Shown: positions 25,815-33,594 of the stretch, piece by piece
Layout: every line of letters begins with the position of its first letter
Numbering within the stretch: the first letter of the stretch is position 1
Source of the DNA: Roseomonas xinghualingensis
GTDB taxonomy: Bacteria; Pseudomonadota; Alphaproteobacteria; Acetobacterales; Acetobacteraceae
DNA length: 64,000 nucleotides
Direction of reading: 5' to 3'
Assembly (NCBI RefSeq): GCF_025791835.1
Contig: NZ_JAOXLP010000018.1
Location: 1-64,000 of the forward strand
The notes under the pieces: generated by a model
Database searches by the model: none
Told to the model about the DNA's origin: nothing
What the model saw: only the letters and a program-made list of their open reading frames with translations
Translations under genes and position numbers: made by a program

Positions 25815-26546
25815 TCATTCCACCATCAGCCGCACCGTCCGGGCCTCCCCTTCCGGCAGCATCTCGATGTCCGCGATCATCGGCAGATGGTCCGAGGCCT
25901 GCCGCGCCGTCTTGTCCGTCCAACTCCGCCGCAGCGTGGCCCGGGGTCGGGCATAGATCCGGTCCAGCGCGAAGAGCGGGCGCCGCACCGGAAAGGTGCG
26001 CGCCCTGGTGCGGGAGGGAAGAATGCCCAGAAAGGCCCGGTCCACCGGCCCATGCGGTTCCCAATCGTTGAAGTCGCCCATCGCCACCAGCGGGCCGGTC
26101 GAGGCGCGGGCCATATGGGCAAGCTTCGCCGCTTGCATGCGACGCTCCCCCCAGCCCAGGCCAAGATGCGCCGCCAGCACCCGCACCCGCCCTCCGGGCG
26201 TTTCCACGCAGGCCGTGATGGCCGCGCGGGGCTCCCGCCCAGGCGCCGATATATCGTGCAGCGCGGGCTCCTCCAGTTCCCAGCGGCTGACGACCATATG
26301 GCCGTAGCTGCCATCGCCGGCGCGCAGGGTCGGTGCCTCCACCGAATGGCCGCCAAGCGCGTCCCGAAGGGTGTCGAAGGGCAGGCTGTCGGGCTGGTGG
26401 CGCCCCTCCACCTCCTGAATGGCCACGATGTCGGGTGCGTGGCGGTGGATGATATCAATGGCCCGTTGCAGGTCGTGGCTCCCGGCGGGGCAGACAGCGC
26501 CGTGGATGTTCCAGGTCATCACCCGGAATGAAAAGCCAGTGGTCAT
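25815..26546 (-). CDS. endonuclease/exonuclease/phosphatase family protein
   Basis: A 243-residue metal-dependent phosphodiesterase of the EEP superfamily. Active-site motifs are in order: MTWNIHGA (Asn), IQEVEG (Glu), AHLGLGW, MGDFNDW (Asp, Asn) and QASDHLPMIADI (Asp-His). No signal peptide is seen. Its ATG overlaps the stop codon of the phospholipase D gene as ATGA, so the two are translationally coupled. Substrates for such proteins include DNA, phospholipid headgroups and sphingomyelin. Coupling to a membrane phospholipase D favours a lipid-related substrate, as inference. Confidence 0.9.
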   Translation of the reverse strand: MTTGFSFRVMTWNIHGAVCPAGSHDLQRAIDIIHRHAPDIVAIQEVEGRHQPDSLPFDTLRDALGGHSVEAPTLRAGDGSYGHMVVSRWELEEPALHDISAPGREPRAAITACVETPGGRVRVLAAHLGLGWGERRMQAAKLAHMARASTGPLVAMGDFNDWEPHGPVDRAFLGILPSRTRARTFPVRRPLFALDRIYARPRATLRRSWTDKTARQASDHLPMIADIEMLPEGEARTVRLMVE

Positions 26547-28732
26547 TCTCGCCGCATGCGCCGGAACAGCTTCTGCAGCCCCCAGATGATCCCTGCCCAG
26601 GCGCCCAGCACCAGGATCAGCATCCCGATATTGCGCGGGGACGGGTTCTCCAGGATGCGCGACAAGCCCTCGCCCACCAGGGAGAGCAGGGCGATGCCCG
26701 GCATCAGGCCCAGCGCCGTGCCCAGCATGTAGTCCAGGAAGCGGATGCGCATCGCGCCGGCCACCAGGTTCACCAGGGTAAAAGGCGCGATCGGCAGCAG
26801 GCGGATGGCGGTGACCGTCAGGATGCCATTGCGGTTCACCGCCTGGCTGACGCGGTTGATGCGCGGCCCGAACATCCGGCGCAGCGGGCTCGGGCCGAGT
26901 TTGCGCCCCGCCCCATAGGTCGCCGCCGCCGAGAGCAGTGCCCCCACCGCGGCATAGGCCAGCCCCGGCCAGGTGCCGAAGGCGGCCGCTGTGCCCAGGA
27001 TCAGCACATTCACCGGAAAGGCCACGAAGCCCAGCAAAAGGAAGAGCCCGACGGAAACCGCGGGTCCCCAGGAACCGCCTGCCGTCAGGGCGGCGCGCAT
27101 GGCCTCGGGCGTCAGGTAGCTGGCCACCGGCGTGGCCTTCCAGAGCAGGATCAGCAGCACCACCGGCGCCAGCATGATCGCGGCCCGCGCCAGGAGTGGC
27201 CAGGGGCGGCCGGAAGGCGGCACCACATCCGGATGGCCCAGGTAATCGGCCAGGAACTCCCCGGACTGGATGGGGCGGCGCGGATCGGCGGCCTTCTCGA
27301 TCATGGGGAGGATGCTGCGGGCCGGATCGTCCCCATCCTCCACGTCGCGCAGGGTCTTGCCCCCGGCGGAGAGCCCCGCCACCGCCCGCAGGATGGACCC
27401 GGTGCTCTGGATGCGGGTGGCCACGACCCCGGGTGTCACGCCGGTGTGCTCGGCGATCAGCTGGTCCCGTATCCGCGCCACCGCCGCGCGCTGCGCCGCG
27501 TCCCGGGCCTCCACCATCAGGTCGCATTCGGTGTCGGTGCCCATGGAGCGGTTGCAGAGGTTGGAGGAGGCAATCCGGAGCAGCCGGTCATCCACCACCA
27601 TCACCTTGGAGTGCACCATCACCTCCGATTCCGCCCCGCCATTCGCCACATGCGGGAAAGTGAGGCGCACGCGATCCCCCAGCCCGGCGCGGCGAAGGGC
27701 CCGCATGAAGCGGATACGCCCGGCGAGCATGGTGCGGTGCTCCAGCCAGGTGTGATGCGTCTTCGGCGCGACGATCAGCGTCTCCAGAGCCGGGCGCTCC
27801 TTCATCCGGCGGATCAGGGCGCGGGCAATGCGGCCGCTGGTGAGGAACTGGTTCTCGACATAGATCATGCGCTCCGCGGCGCCGATCATGTCGCAATAGA
27901 GCGCCTCCACCTCCCGCACCTCCGGCTTGCCATTCAGCGCCGGCTCGGTACGGGCAATGCCGATGGTGGCGTCGTAGAGGTCCGGTTCCACGCCGTGCGG
28001 CCATGGGTCATGGCCCGGCGATGCCGGCCCGGCGGGTTCTAGGCATTCGCCACAGGCGCGGTTCCAGCGGGTCTGGACGATCTCGGCCAGGGCCGCGGCC
28101 GCCTCTCCGTCCACCATCATCTGCACGTCGTGGAAAGGCGGGTAGGGCTTGCCGGCGGGGTCCACCCGGGCTGGGTCGGACGGATCATGGGCGTTGCGAT
28201 CCCAGCGCCGGATCGTTAGGTCCAGCCCGCCCGAGAAGGCAACCTGTCCGTCCACCACCACGATCTTCTGGTGGTGTGAGGCACCGAAAGGCGTCTTGTT
28301 GTCGAGGCAAAGCTCCACCGCCTCGGGCACGTTCCAGCGCAGATGCAGGGTGGGCAGCAACTCCCGCTCCAGCGCGTAGAGGACCGAGTAGTCCCAGAGG
28401 AGCAGCTTGACCGAAAGGCCCGGCCGGCGCTCCACCAGCGCCGAGAGGAAGGCCCCCAACTCCTCCGGCAGCCCATCCTCGGGTGGGGTCTCACCGACCA
28501 GCCGGGCACGGCTGTCGATGTCCCAGCCCACGATATGGATGCTATGGCGGGCGTTCAGCATTGCCTCCCGCACCGCGGCGAAATAGGCGGCGCCGTCCGA
28601 CAGGACCGCCACGCGCGGGGCCGTGGCGACCCGCCAGACATTGCGGCCTGCTTCCAGGAGGGAACTCGGCGGGGCGGCGGCCCGATGAGGGGCGGGCCGG
28701 ATCCGTGGGCGGGGTGGCGCTTCGGTCAGCAT
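26543..28732 (-). CDS. phospholipase D / VTT (DedA-like) membrane fusion protein
   Basis: A 729-residue fusion. Residues about 40-430 are a phospholipase D domain with two HKD motifs: HHQKIVVVD (His154, Lys156, Asp161) and HSKVMVVDD (His374, Lys376, Asp381), the second followed by RIASSN. Residues about 500-720 are an integral-membrane VTT/SNARE-associated domain with about five or six hydrophobic segments and the family motif GRKLGPSPLRRMFGP, then IRLLPIAPFTLVNLVAGA. The fusion implies phosphatidyl transfer or hydrolysis coupled to lipid scrambling by the VTT part. The ATG at 28732 is used; in-frame sequence further upstream has no family match. It overlaps the downstream EEP gene. Confidence 0.9.
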   Translation of the reverse strand: MLTEAPPRPRIRPAPHRAAAPPSSLLEAGRNVWRVATAPRVAVLSDGAAYFAAVREAMLNARHSIHIVGWDIDSRARLVGETPPEDGLPEELGAFLSALVERRPGLSVKLLLWDYSVLYALERELLPTLHLRWNVPEAVELCLDNKTPFGASHHQKIVVVDGQVAFSGGLDLTIRRWDRNAHDPSDPARVDPAGKPYPPFHDVQMMVDGEAAAALAEIVQTRWNRACGECLEPAGPASPGHDPWPHGVEPDLYDATIGIARTEPALNGKPEVREVEALYCDMIGAAERMIYVENQFLTSGRIARALIRRMKERPALETLIVAPKTHHTWLEHRTMLAGRIRFMRALRRAGLGDRVRLTFPHVANGGAESEVMVHSKVMVVDDRLLRIASSNLCNRSMGTDTECDLMVEARDAAQRAAVARIRDQLIAEHTGVTPGVVATRIQSTGSILRAVAGLSAGGKTLRDVEDGDDPARSILPMIEKAADPRRPIQSGEFLADYLGHPDVVPPSGRPWPLLARAAIMLAPVVLLILLWKATPVASYLTPEAMRAALTAGGSWGPAVSVGLFLLLGFVAFPVNVLILGTAAAFGTWPGLAYAAVGALLSAAATYGAGRKLGPSPLRRMFGPRINRVSQAVNRNGILTVTAIRLLPIAPFTLVNLVAGAMRIRFLDYMLGTALGLMPGIALLSLVGEGLSRILENPSPRNIGMLILVLGAWAGIIWGLQKLFRRMRRE

Positions 28733-28882
28733 CGGCCCCCTAACGCCTGAGGCGCAGCTTCGTTCGCAGTTGCAACGCTGGGCGGCCTGTCCCCCTGCCG
28801 ATCCATCTCCGGTGCGGGCTCCGGTGCGGGCCGAAGGGCCTGCGCGGAACCGGACGCCTAAAACCAAGGAAAAAAGATGAGG

Positions 28883-28911
28883 GGGCCGGGGAATTCCTTC
28901 TCCCCGGCCTT
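28883..28911 (-). terminator. intrinsic terminator after the dehydrogenase pseudogene
   Basis: GGCCGGGGA and TCCCCGGCC form a 9-bp stem. On the minus strand it is followed within 10 bases by CTTTTTTCC. It ends the IlvD-dehydratase/hydroxyacid-dehydrogenase transcript. Boundaries are good to about one base. Confidence 0.8.
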
Positions 28912-28916
28912 TCTCT

Positions 28917-29868
28917 TCAGATCACCCGGATCGGCGACCCGGCCAGATAGGCGGCGATATCCTCCACCGCCCCCTGGTAGAAGGTCGTGAGATTGCCCCG
29001 GGTGACACATAGCCGAGATGTGGCGTCAGCACCGTGCTCGGCAGGGATGCGATGGTGGCGCCAGCAGGAAGGGGCTCGTCGTCGAACACGTCCAGCGCCG
29101 CGCCGGCGATGCGCTTATCCCGCAGAGCTGCCTCAAGTGCTGCGGAATCCACCAGCGGCCCGCGCGAGGTGTTCACCAGGAAGGCGGCCGGTTTCATCAG
29201 CGCGATCTCCGCCGCGCCGATGGTGTGGCGGGAGCGCTCCGAGAGGACCAGGTGCAGCGTCACCACATCGGATTCCCGCAGCAGCGTTTCCTTGGACACC
29301 CGCTCTGCCCCGGAGGCCCTGGCCGTCTCCTCCGTCAGGTTCTGGCTCCACGCGATCACGCGCATCCCGAAGGCCAGCGCCACCTTCGCCACGCGCTGCC
29401 CCTGCTTGCCGAGGCCGATGATGCCCAGGGTGCGTCCCTCCAGCCCTTCGCCCAGCGCGGTCTGCCAGCGGCCCTCACGCAGGCTGCGTTCCTGGGCGGG
29501 GATCTGCCGCGCAACGGCCAGGATCAGGCCCAGGTGAGCTCCGCGGTCTGGGAAGCGGCGCCGCCCGTGCCGCAGAAGGTGATACCCCGCTCGCGCAGCG
29601 CATCCGTGTCCACGGAGAGGTTCCGGCCCGCCGTGGTCACGAGCAGCCTGAGATTCGGCAGCCGCTCGATGAGGGCACGCGGGAAGGGGGTGCGCTCGCG
29701 CATCAGCACGATGCAGTCATGAGGCGCGAGACGCGCTGCCAGCGCGTCCAGATCCTTGATCGTATCCCGGAACACATCCACCGCAACGCCGAGCGAGCCC
29801 CAATCGGCCAGGGAGAGGGCGACGCCCTGGTAATCATCCAGGACAGCGATGCGGCTGAGGCTGTTCAC
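28917..29868 (-). pseudogene. D-2-hydroxyacid dehydrogenase, interrupted by two frameshifts
   Basis: Reading in three successive frames rebuilds one NAD-dependent D-2-hydroxyacid dehydrogenase of about 315 residues. Part 1 (GTG at 29868) runs from NSLSRIAVLDDYQG to TAELTWA and stops at 29524. The protein resumes in another frame as LILAVARQIPAQERSL through GRTLGIIGLGKQGQRVAKVALAFGMRVIAW (Rossmann GxGxxG) to DVFDDEPLP and HLGYV. It resumes again as TRGNLTTFYQGAVEDIAAYL, ending at a stop at 28917. A missing C in a GGGCC(C)TG run near 29528 explains the first break. An extra GT in TATGTGTCACC near 29012 explains the second. The GTG overlaps the dehydratase stop. Sequencing error is possible. Confidence 0.85.
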
Positions 29869-31568
29869 TTGGGGTCATCCTCGCCCGCCAGGAAGTCGAA
29901 GTCGCAGCCGCGATCCGCCTGCAGCACCGTATCGTGGAACAGCTTGGCATAGCCGCGGCGCGGCGCGGGGCGCGCTGGCGTGAACTCAGACGCCCGGCGC
30001 TTCAGCTCCGCTTCATCGACCAGCAATTCGATGCTGCGCTTCTCCACATCCAGCGCGATCCGGTCGCCGTTCCGCACCAGCCCGAGCGGCCCGCCGATGG
30101 CGGCTTCCGGCGTGATGTGCAGCACGATGGTGCCGAAGGCCGTGCCGGACATGCGGGCATCGGAGATGCGGACCATGTCCTTCACCCCCGCCTGGGCAAG
30201 CTTCCTCGGGATGGGCAGGTAGCCCGCCTCCGGCATGCCCGGCGCGCCCTTGGGCCCGGCATTCTGCAGGACCAGCACGTCATCGGCGGTCACGTCGAGA
30301 TCCGGATCGTCGATGCGGTTGGTCATGTCCTCCACGCTGCTGAAGACCACGGCGCGGCCGGTGTGCTTCAGCAGGGCAGGGGTGGCGGCGGCGTGCTTGA
30401 TGACGGCGCCGCCGGGGCAGAGATTGCCGCGCAGCACCGCCATGCCGCCGGTGGATTTCAGCGGGTTGTCGCGCGGGCGGATGACGGTCTGGCCCGGCAC
30501 GTCCTCGGCGAGCTTCAGATAGTCGCCCAGCGTGCCGCCCAGCACCGTCGGCGCGTCCAGGTCCAGATAGGGCTCCAGCTCCTGCAACAGGCGCGGCACG
30601 CCGCCGGCATGGTGCAGGTGCTCCATGTAGTGGTCGCCGCTGGGCTTGAGATCGACCAGCACGGGCACCCGGCGGCCGATCTCGTCGAACTCCTCCAGAT
30701 CCACCGACAGGCCGACGCGGCCGGCCATGGCGGCCAGATGCACCAGCCCGTTGGTGGAGCCGCCGATCGCCTGCAGCACCGTCATGGCATTGCGCAGCGA
30801 GGCCTTGGTGATGATCGCCTTGGGTGCCGGCCCGCCGCGCTTGGCCATTTCCACCGCGATCCGGCCACTGGCCTCGCCGCAGCGCAGGCGCTCGGCATGG
30901 GGGGCGGGAATGGCGGCGCTGTAGGGCAGGGAGAGGCCCAGCGCTTCGATCATGCAGGCCATGGTGCTGGCCGTGCCCATCACCATGCAGGTGCCGACGG
31001 AAGGCGCCAGGCGGCCGCTGATGACCTCGATCTCGGCCTCGTCGATCTTCCCGGCCCGGTGCTGGCCCCACATGCGGCGGCAATCGGTGCAGGCGCCCAG
31101 CACCTCGCCGCGGTGATGGCCGACCACCATGGGGCCGACCGGCACCACCACGGCGGGGATGCCGGCGCTGGCCGCGCCCATGATCTGGGCCGGCAGCGTC
31201 TTGTCGCAGCCACCAATCAGAACCACGGCATCCATCGGCTGGGCACGGATCATCTCCTCCGTGTCCATGGCCATCAGATTGCGGAGATACATGGAGGTGG
31301 GGTGGGCGAAGCTCTCGTGGATGCTGATGGTCGGGAAGGCCATGGGCAGGCCACCCGAGAGCATCACGCCACGCCGCACCGCCTCGATCAGCTGGGGCGC
31401 GTTGCCATGGCAGGGGTTGAAGTCGGAGGCGGTGTCCGTGATGCCGATGATCGGCCGGTCCAGCGCATCATCCGAATAGCCCGCCGCCTTGATGAAGGCT
31501 TTGCGCAGGAACAGCGAGAATCCCGCGTCGCCATAGCTGGTCAGTCCCTTCCTCAGGCCCTTCGACAT
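29865..31568 (-). CDS. IlvD/Edd family dehydratase (sugar-acid type)
   Basis: A 567-residue iron-sulfur dehydratase of the dihydroxyacid/phosphogluconate/sugar-acid family. The cluster cysteines are visible in FNPCHGNAPQL, GGCDKTLPAQ and GACTDCRRMWGQ. GSTNGLVHLAAMAG, TGGMAVLRGNLCPGGAVIKHAA and ISDARMSGTAFGTIVLHI are family blocks. The start SKGLRKGLTSYGDAGFSLFLRKAF and the neighbour suggest the L-arabinonate/D-xylonate-like branch rather than branched-chain amino acid synthesis. Its stop overlaps the start of the 2-hydroxyacid dehydrogenase (GTGA), so the pair was one catabolic operon; the partner is now frameshifted. Confidence 0.9.
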   Translation of the reverse strand: MSKGLRKGLTSYGDAGFSLFLRKAFIKAAGYSDDALDRPIIGITDTASDFNPCHGNAPQLIEAVRRGVMLSGGLPMAFPTISIHESFAHPTSMYLRNLMAMDTEEMIRAQPMDAVVLIGGCDKTLPAQIMGAASAGIPAVVVPVGPMVVGHHRGEVLGACTDCRRMWGQHRAGKIDEAEIEVISGRLAPSVGTCMVMGTASTMACMIEALGLSLPYSAAIPAPHAERLRCGEASGRIAVEMAKRGGPAPKAIITKASLRNAMTVLQAIGGSTNGLVHLAAMAGRVGLSVDLEEFDEIGRRVPVLVDLKPSGDHYMEHLHHAGGVPRLLQELEPYLDLDAPTVLGGTLGDYLKLAEDVPGQTVIRPRDNPLKSTGGMAVLRGNLCPGGAVIKHAAATPALLKHTGRAVVFSSVEDMTNRIDDPDLDVTADDVLVLQNAGPKGAPGMPEAGYLPIPRKLAQAGVKDMVRISDARMSGTAFGTIVLHITPEAAIGGPLGLVRNGDRIALDVEKRSIELLVDEAELKRRASEFTPARPAPRRGYAKLFHDTVLQADRGCDFDFLAGEDDPK

Positions 31569-31620
31569 CTGTCGTTCCTTCCCATTCTGCTCCGCAGGCT
31601 AGAGCAGAAGGGGGAGGCCG

Positions 31621-32166
31621 TCAGGTGGGGTGGTCCAGCAACCGCTCCACCGCGTCGCCCAGCCGGATCGGGCCGCCTTCCAGAACACGGGCGGTGATGC
31701 CGCCATGGCCGCGTGCGGCGTTGTAGCCGCCTGGTCCCAGCTCCTCCTCCATGCGGGAACAGGGATGGCAGTCGCCGGAGAATTCCAGCAGGGCGCCGCC
31801 GATCCGGAAGCGCCGGTTCCGCAGGGCCAGGAGGTTGATCCCCGCCACCACGATGTTCCGCCGCAGCCGTTCCGGTGGCACCTCCGGGTGGGAGAGGAAG
31901 CCGGCAATGGCCCGCAGATGCTCCTCCGCCACCAGCGTCACCTGCCGCGCCCCGTTGCGGCTGCTGGAGAAGCGGTCGCCCACAAGCCCCTGGCCGCTCT
32001 CCGCCATGGCGGCCTCCACCACCTGCATGGGCGCGCGCCGGGCCGGGCGCAGGCCAATCCAGGCCACGCGGCCCGGCGCCATGGGGCCGTCGATCAGCCG
32101 GGCCAGCATGGAGCCCGGCGCCGGCCCGCGGGGCGGGGGCACCTCCCCGAACAGGTCCCGCGTCAC
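31621..32166 (-). CDS. MOSC domain-containing protein
   Basis: A 181-residue MOSC (molybdenum-cofactor sulfurase C-terminal-like) protein, probably binding Mo cofactor or moving sulfur. GLVGDRFSSSRNGARQVTLVAEEHL and RNIVVAGINLLALRNRRFRIGGALLEFSGDCHPCSRMEEELG are family signatures, with the conserved Cys in the GDCHPC segment. No other domain is present. It starts with a GTG that overlaps the stop of the upstream Lrp-type gene (GTGA), so the two form an operon. Confidence 0.9.
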   Translation of the reverse strand: MTRDLFGEVPPPRGPAPGSMLARLIDGPMAPGRVAWIGLRPARRAPMQVVEAAMAESGQGLVGDRFSSSRNGARQVTLVAEEHLRAIAGFLSHPEVPPERLRRNIVVAGINLLALRNRRFRIGGALLEFSGDCHPCSRMEEELGPGGYNAARGHGGITARVLEGGPIRLGDAVERLLDHPT

Positions 32167-32663
32167 GGCGCGTAGGCCGTGGGAAGGGCGGTGGTGTACT
32201 TGATCTGCTCCATGGAGAAGCTGGAGGAGACATCGAACAGGTCGGCGATCTCGATCAGCCGCTTGTACACGCCGTCATAGGCCGCGATGTCCGGCACCAC
32301 CACGCGCAGCAGATAGTCCACGCTGCCGCTCATGCGGTGGAATTCGAGGACCTCGGGGATCTGGCTCACCGCCCGGCAGAAGCGTTCCGCCCATTCCATG
32401 CTGTGGCGGCTGGTGCGGATGGTGACGAAGACCGTCACCCCGACATTCATCTTCGCGGCGTCCAGAAGGACGACCCGGCGGCGGATGACGCCCTCCTCCT
32501 CCAGCCGCCGGATGCGGCGCCAGCAGGGGGAGGGGGAGAGGCCGGCCCGCTCCGCCACCTCCGCGACCGAGAGGGTGGCATCCTCCTGAAGGCATTCGAG
32601 GATCTTCCGGTCGAAAGCGTCCACCAGGAATGCTCTTTCCCTGAATCCCGGGTTAGCGGGCAT
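32163..32663 (-). CDS. Lrp/AsnC family regulator
   Basis: A 166-residue Lrp-type regulator and the third in this window. VDAFDRKILECLQEDATLSVAEVAERAGLSPSPCWRRIRRLEEEGVI is the helix-turn-helix, and the RAM domain follows (VTVFVTIRTSRHSMEWAERF, FHRMSGSVDYLLRVVVPDIAAYDGVY). An N-terminal tail of about 13 residues precedes the domain, so the start could also lie slightly downstream. It overlaps the MOSC gene start. Its ligand and targets cannot be read from the sequence. Confidence 0.9.
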   Translation of the reverse strand: MPANPGFRERAFLVDAFDRKILECLQEDATLSVAEVAERAGLSPSPCWRRIRRLEEEGVIRRRVVLLDAAKMNVGVTVFVTIRTSRHSMEWAERFCRAVSQIPEVLEFHRMSGSVDYLLRVVVPDIAAYDGVYKRLIEIADLFDVSSSFSMEQIKYTTALPTAYAP

Positions 32664-32757
32664 GAGTTTGCGCCAGCTTCGGGAAACGGGGCATGAAAGG
32701 CAATCCCTTGCCGGGTGCCGGTGACTATCCTCGCCCGGTCATCCAGGGATCACGGAC

Positions 32758-33006
32758 ATGGCGCGCCCCTCCTTCACGGAACATCCGGCTTCTGTCGGCG
32801 AGACCTATGTCGAGCACATGCACACCGCCGCCTGGTTCGGCTGGCGGATGCTGCTGGGCTCGCTCGCCTGCTTCGTGCATGCGCTGCTGCCCTTCCTCTT
32901 TACCCGCACTGGCTCGGCCACGATCACGCAACTGCATGACCGAATGGTGGTGAACCGCGTGCGGGCCGAGCGGGCAGCCGTGGTCGTGGCCCGGCAGGGC
33001 AGCTGA
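32758..33006 (+). CDS. DUF6356 family small membrane protein
   Basis: An 82-residue protein matching the alphaproteobacterial DUF6356 family: FTEHPASVGETYVEHM at the start, one hydrophobic segment (MLLGSLACFVHALLPFLF, residues about 31-48), and ITQLHDRMVVNRVR after it. It is predicted to be a single-pass inner-membrane protein of unknown function. It is monocistronic and convergent with the NTF2-like gene. Confidence 0.85.
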   Translation: MARPSFTEHPASVGETYVEHMHTAAWFGWRMLLGSLACFVHALLPFLFTRTGSATITQLHDRMVVNRVRAERAAVVVARQGS

Positions 33007-33042
33007 AGAAGTCCGGAACCTTCTGAACTTCGGAAAAGAAAG

Positions 33043-33064
33043 CGGGGAGAAGGCATTCTCCCCG
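33043..33064 (-). terminator. intrinsic terminator between convergent genes
   Basis: CGGGGAGAA and TTCTCCCCG form a 9-bp stem with a 4-base loop. On the minus strand it is followed by CTTTCTTTTCC, so it mainly serves the NTF2-like gene. It may also stop the DUF6356 transcript. Confidence 0.8.
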
Positions 33065-33074
33065 GTCTCGTCAC

Positions 33075-33518
33075 TCAGCCGCAGCCGCAGCCGCAGCCGC
33101 AGCCGCAGCCATGGTCGTGGCTGGCCTGGGCCGTGTCGTAGAATTCACGGAAATCGATCACCATTCCATCCACCATCCGAAGGAAATCAGCCTTCGGATA
33201 GCGGTGTTCCTGGCCGTTCCGGCGGTAGCGCACGCTCACCGTGGCCAGGATGGCGATCCATTGCCCCTGGGCGATGACCTGCTCCACGTCATAGCCGGTG
33301 ACATCGGCCTCGGCGTCGAGTTGGGTGAAATACTCCGCCACGCCGGCGCGGCCCTGGCGGGTTCCGGCCCAGGGCAGAAGGCCATTGCCGCCGACCGAGG
33401 TCCAGGTCACTTCCGGCGCCAGGGCGTCGTAGAGCGCCGCCCGGTCGCCTTGCGCATAGCGTCCGTAGACATCCTGAACCCGTGCCAGGGTCTGCGCGAT
33501 GGGATCGCTGTGGCTCAT
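33075..33518 (-). CDS. NTF2-like (SnoaL) protein with Cys-Gly repeat tail
   Basis: A 147-residue cone-fold protein of the nuclear transport factor 2/SnoaL-like superfamily. ARVQDVYGRYAQGDRAALYDAL, ALAPEVTWTSVGG, LPWAGTRQGRAGVAEYFTQL and KADFLRMVDGMVIDFREFYDT are the typical helix and strand elements. After the fold, the protein ends in HDHG followed by five Cys-Gly repeats, encoded by a GGCTGC hexamer repeat. Such a tail is unusual for the family and could bind metal. The ATG at 33518 gives the typical domain start. Function is unknown; related proteins act on or bind small polar molecules. Confidence 0.85.
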   Translation of the reverse strand: MSHSDPIAQTLARVQDVYGRYAQGDRAALYDALAPEVTWTSVGGNGLLPWAGTRQGRAGVAEYFTQLDAEADVTGYDVEQVIAQGQWIAILATVSVRYRRNGQEHRYPKADFLRMVDGMVIDFREFYDTAQASHDHGCGCGCGCGCG

Positions 33519-33594
33519 CGTTCCACTCCCCGCCAAACCGGGAGAGTGGGCTCGGCGGGGATGCAGATTCAAGACTGCAATGAAAGGGCGGCGG

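Noticed and set aside
25815..27527. A 570-residue frame starting upstream of the EEP gene
   Set aside because: The first 327 residues are an off-frame reading of the phospholipase D gene; the real protein begins at the ATG at 26546, where the EEP motifs start.
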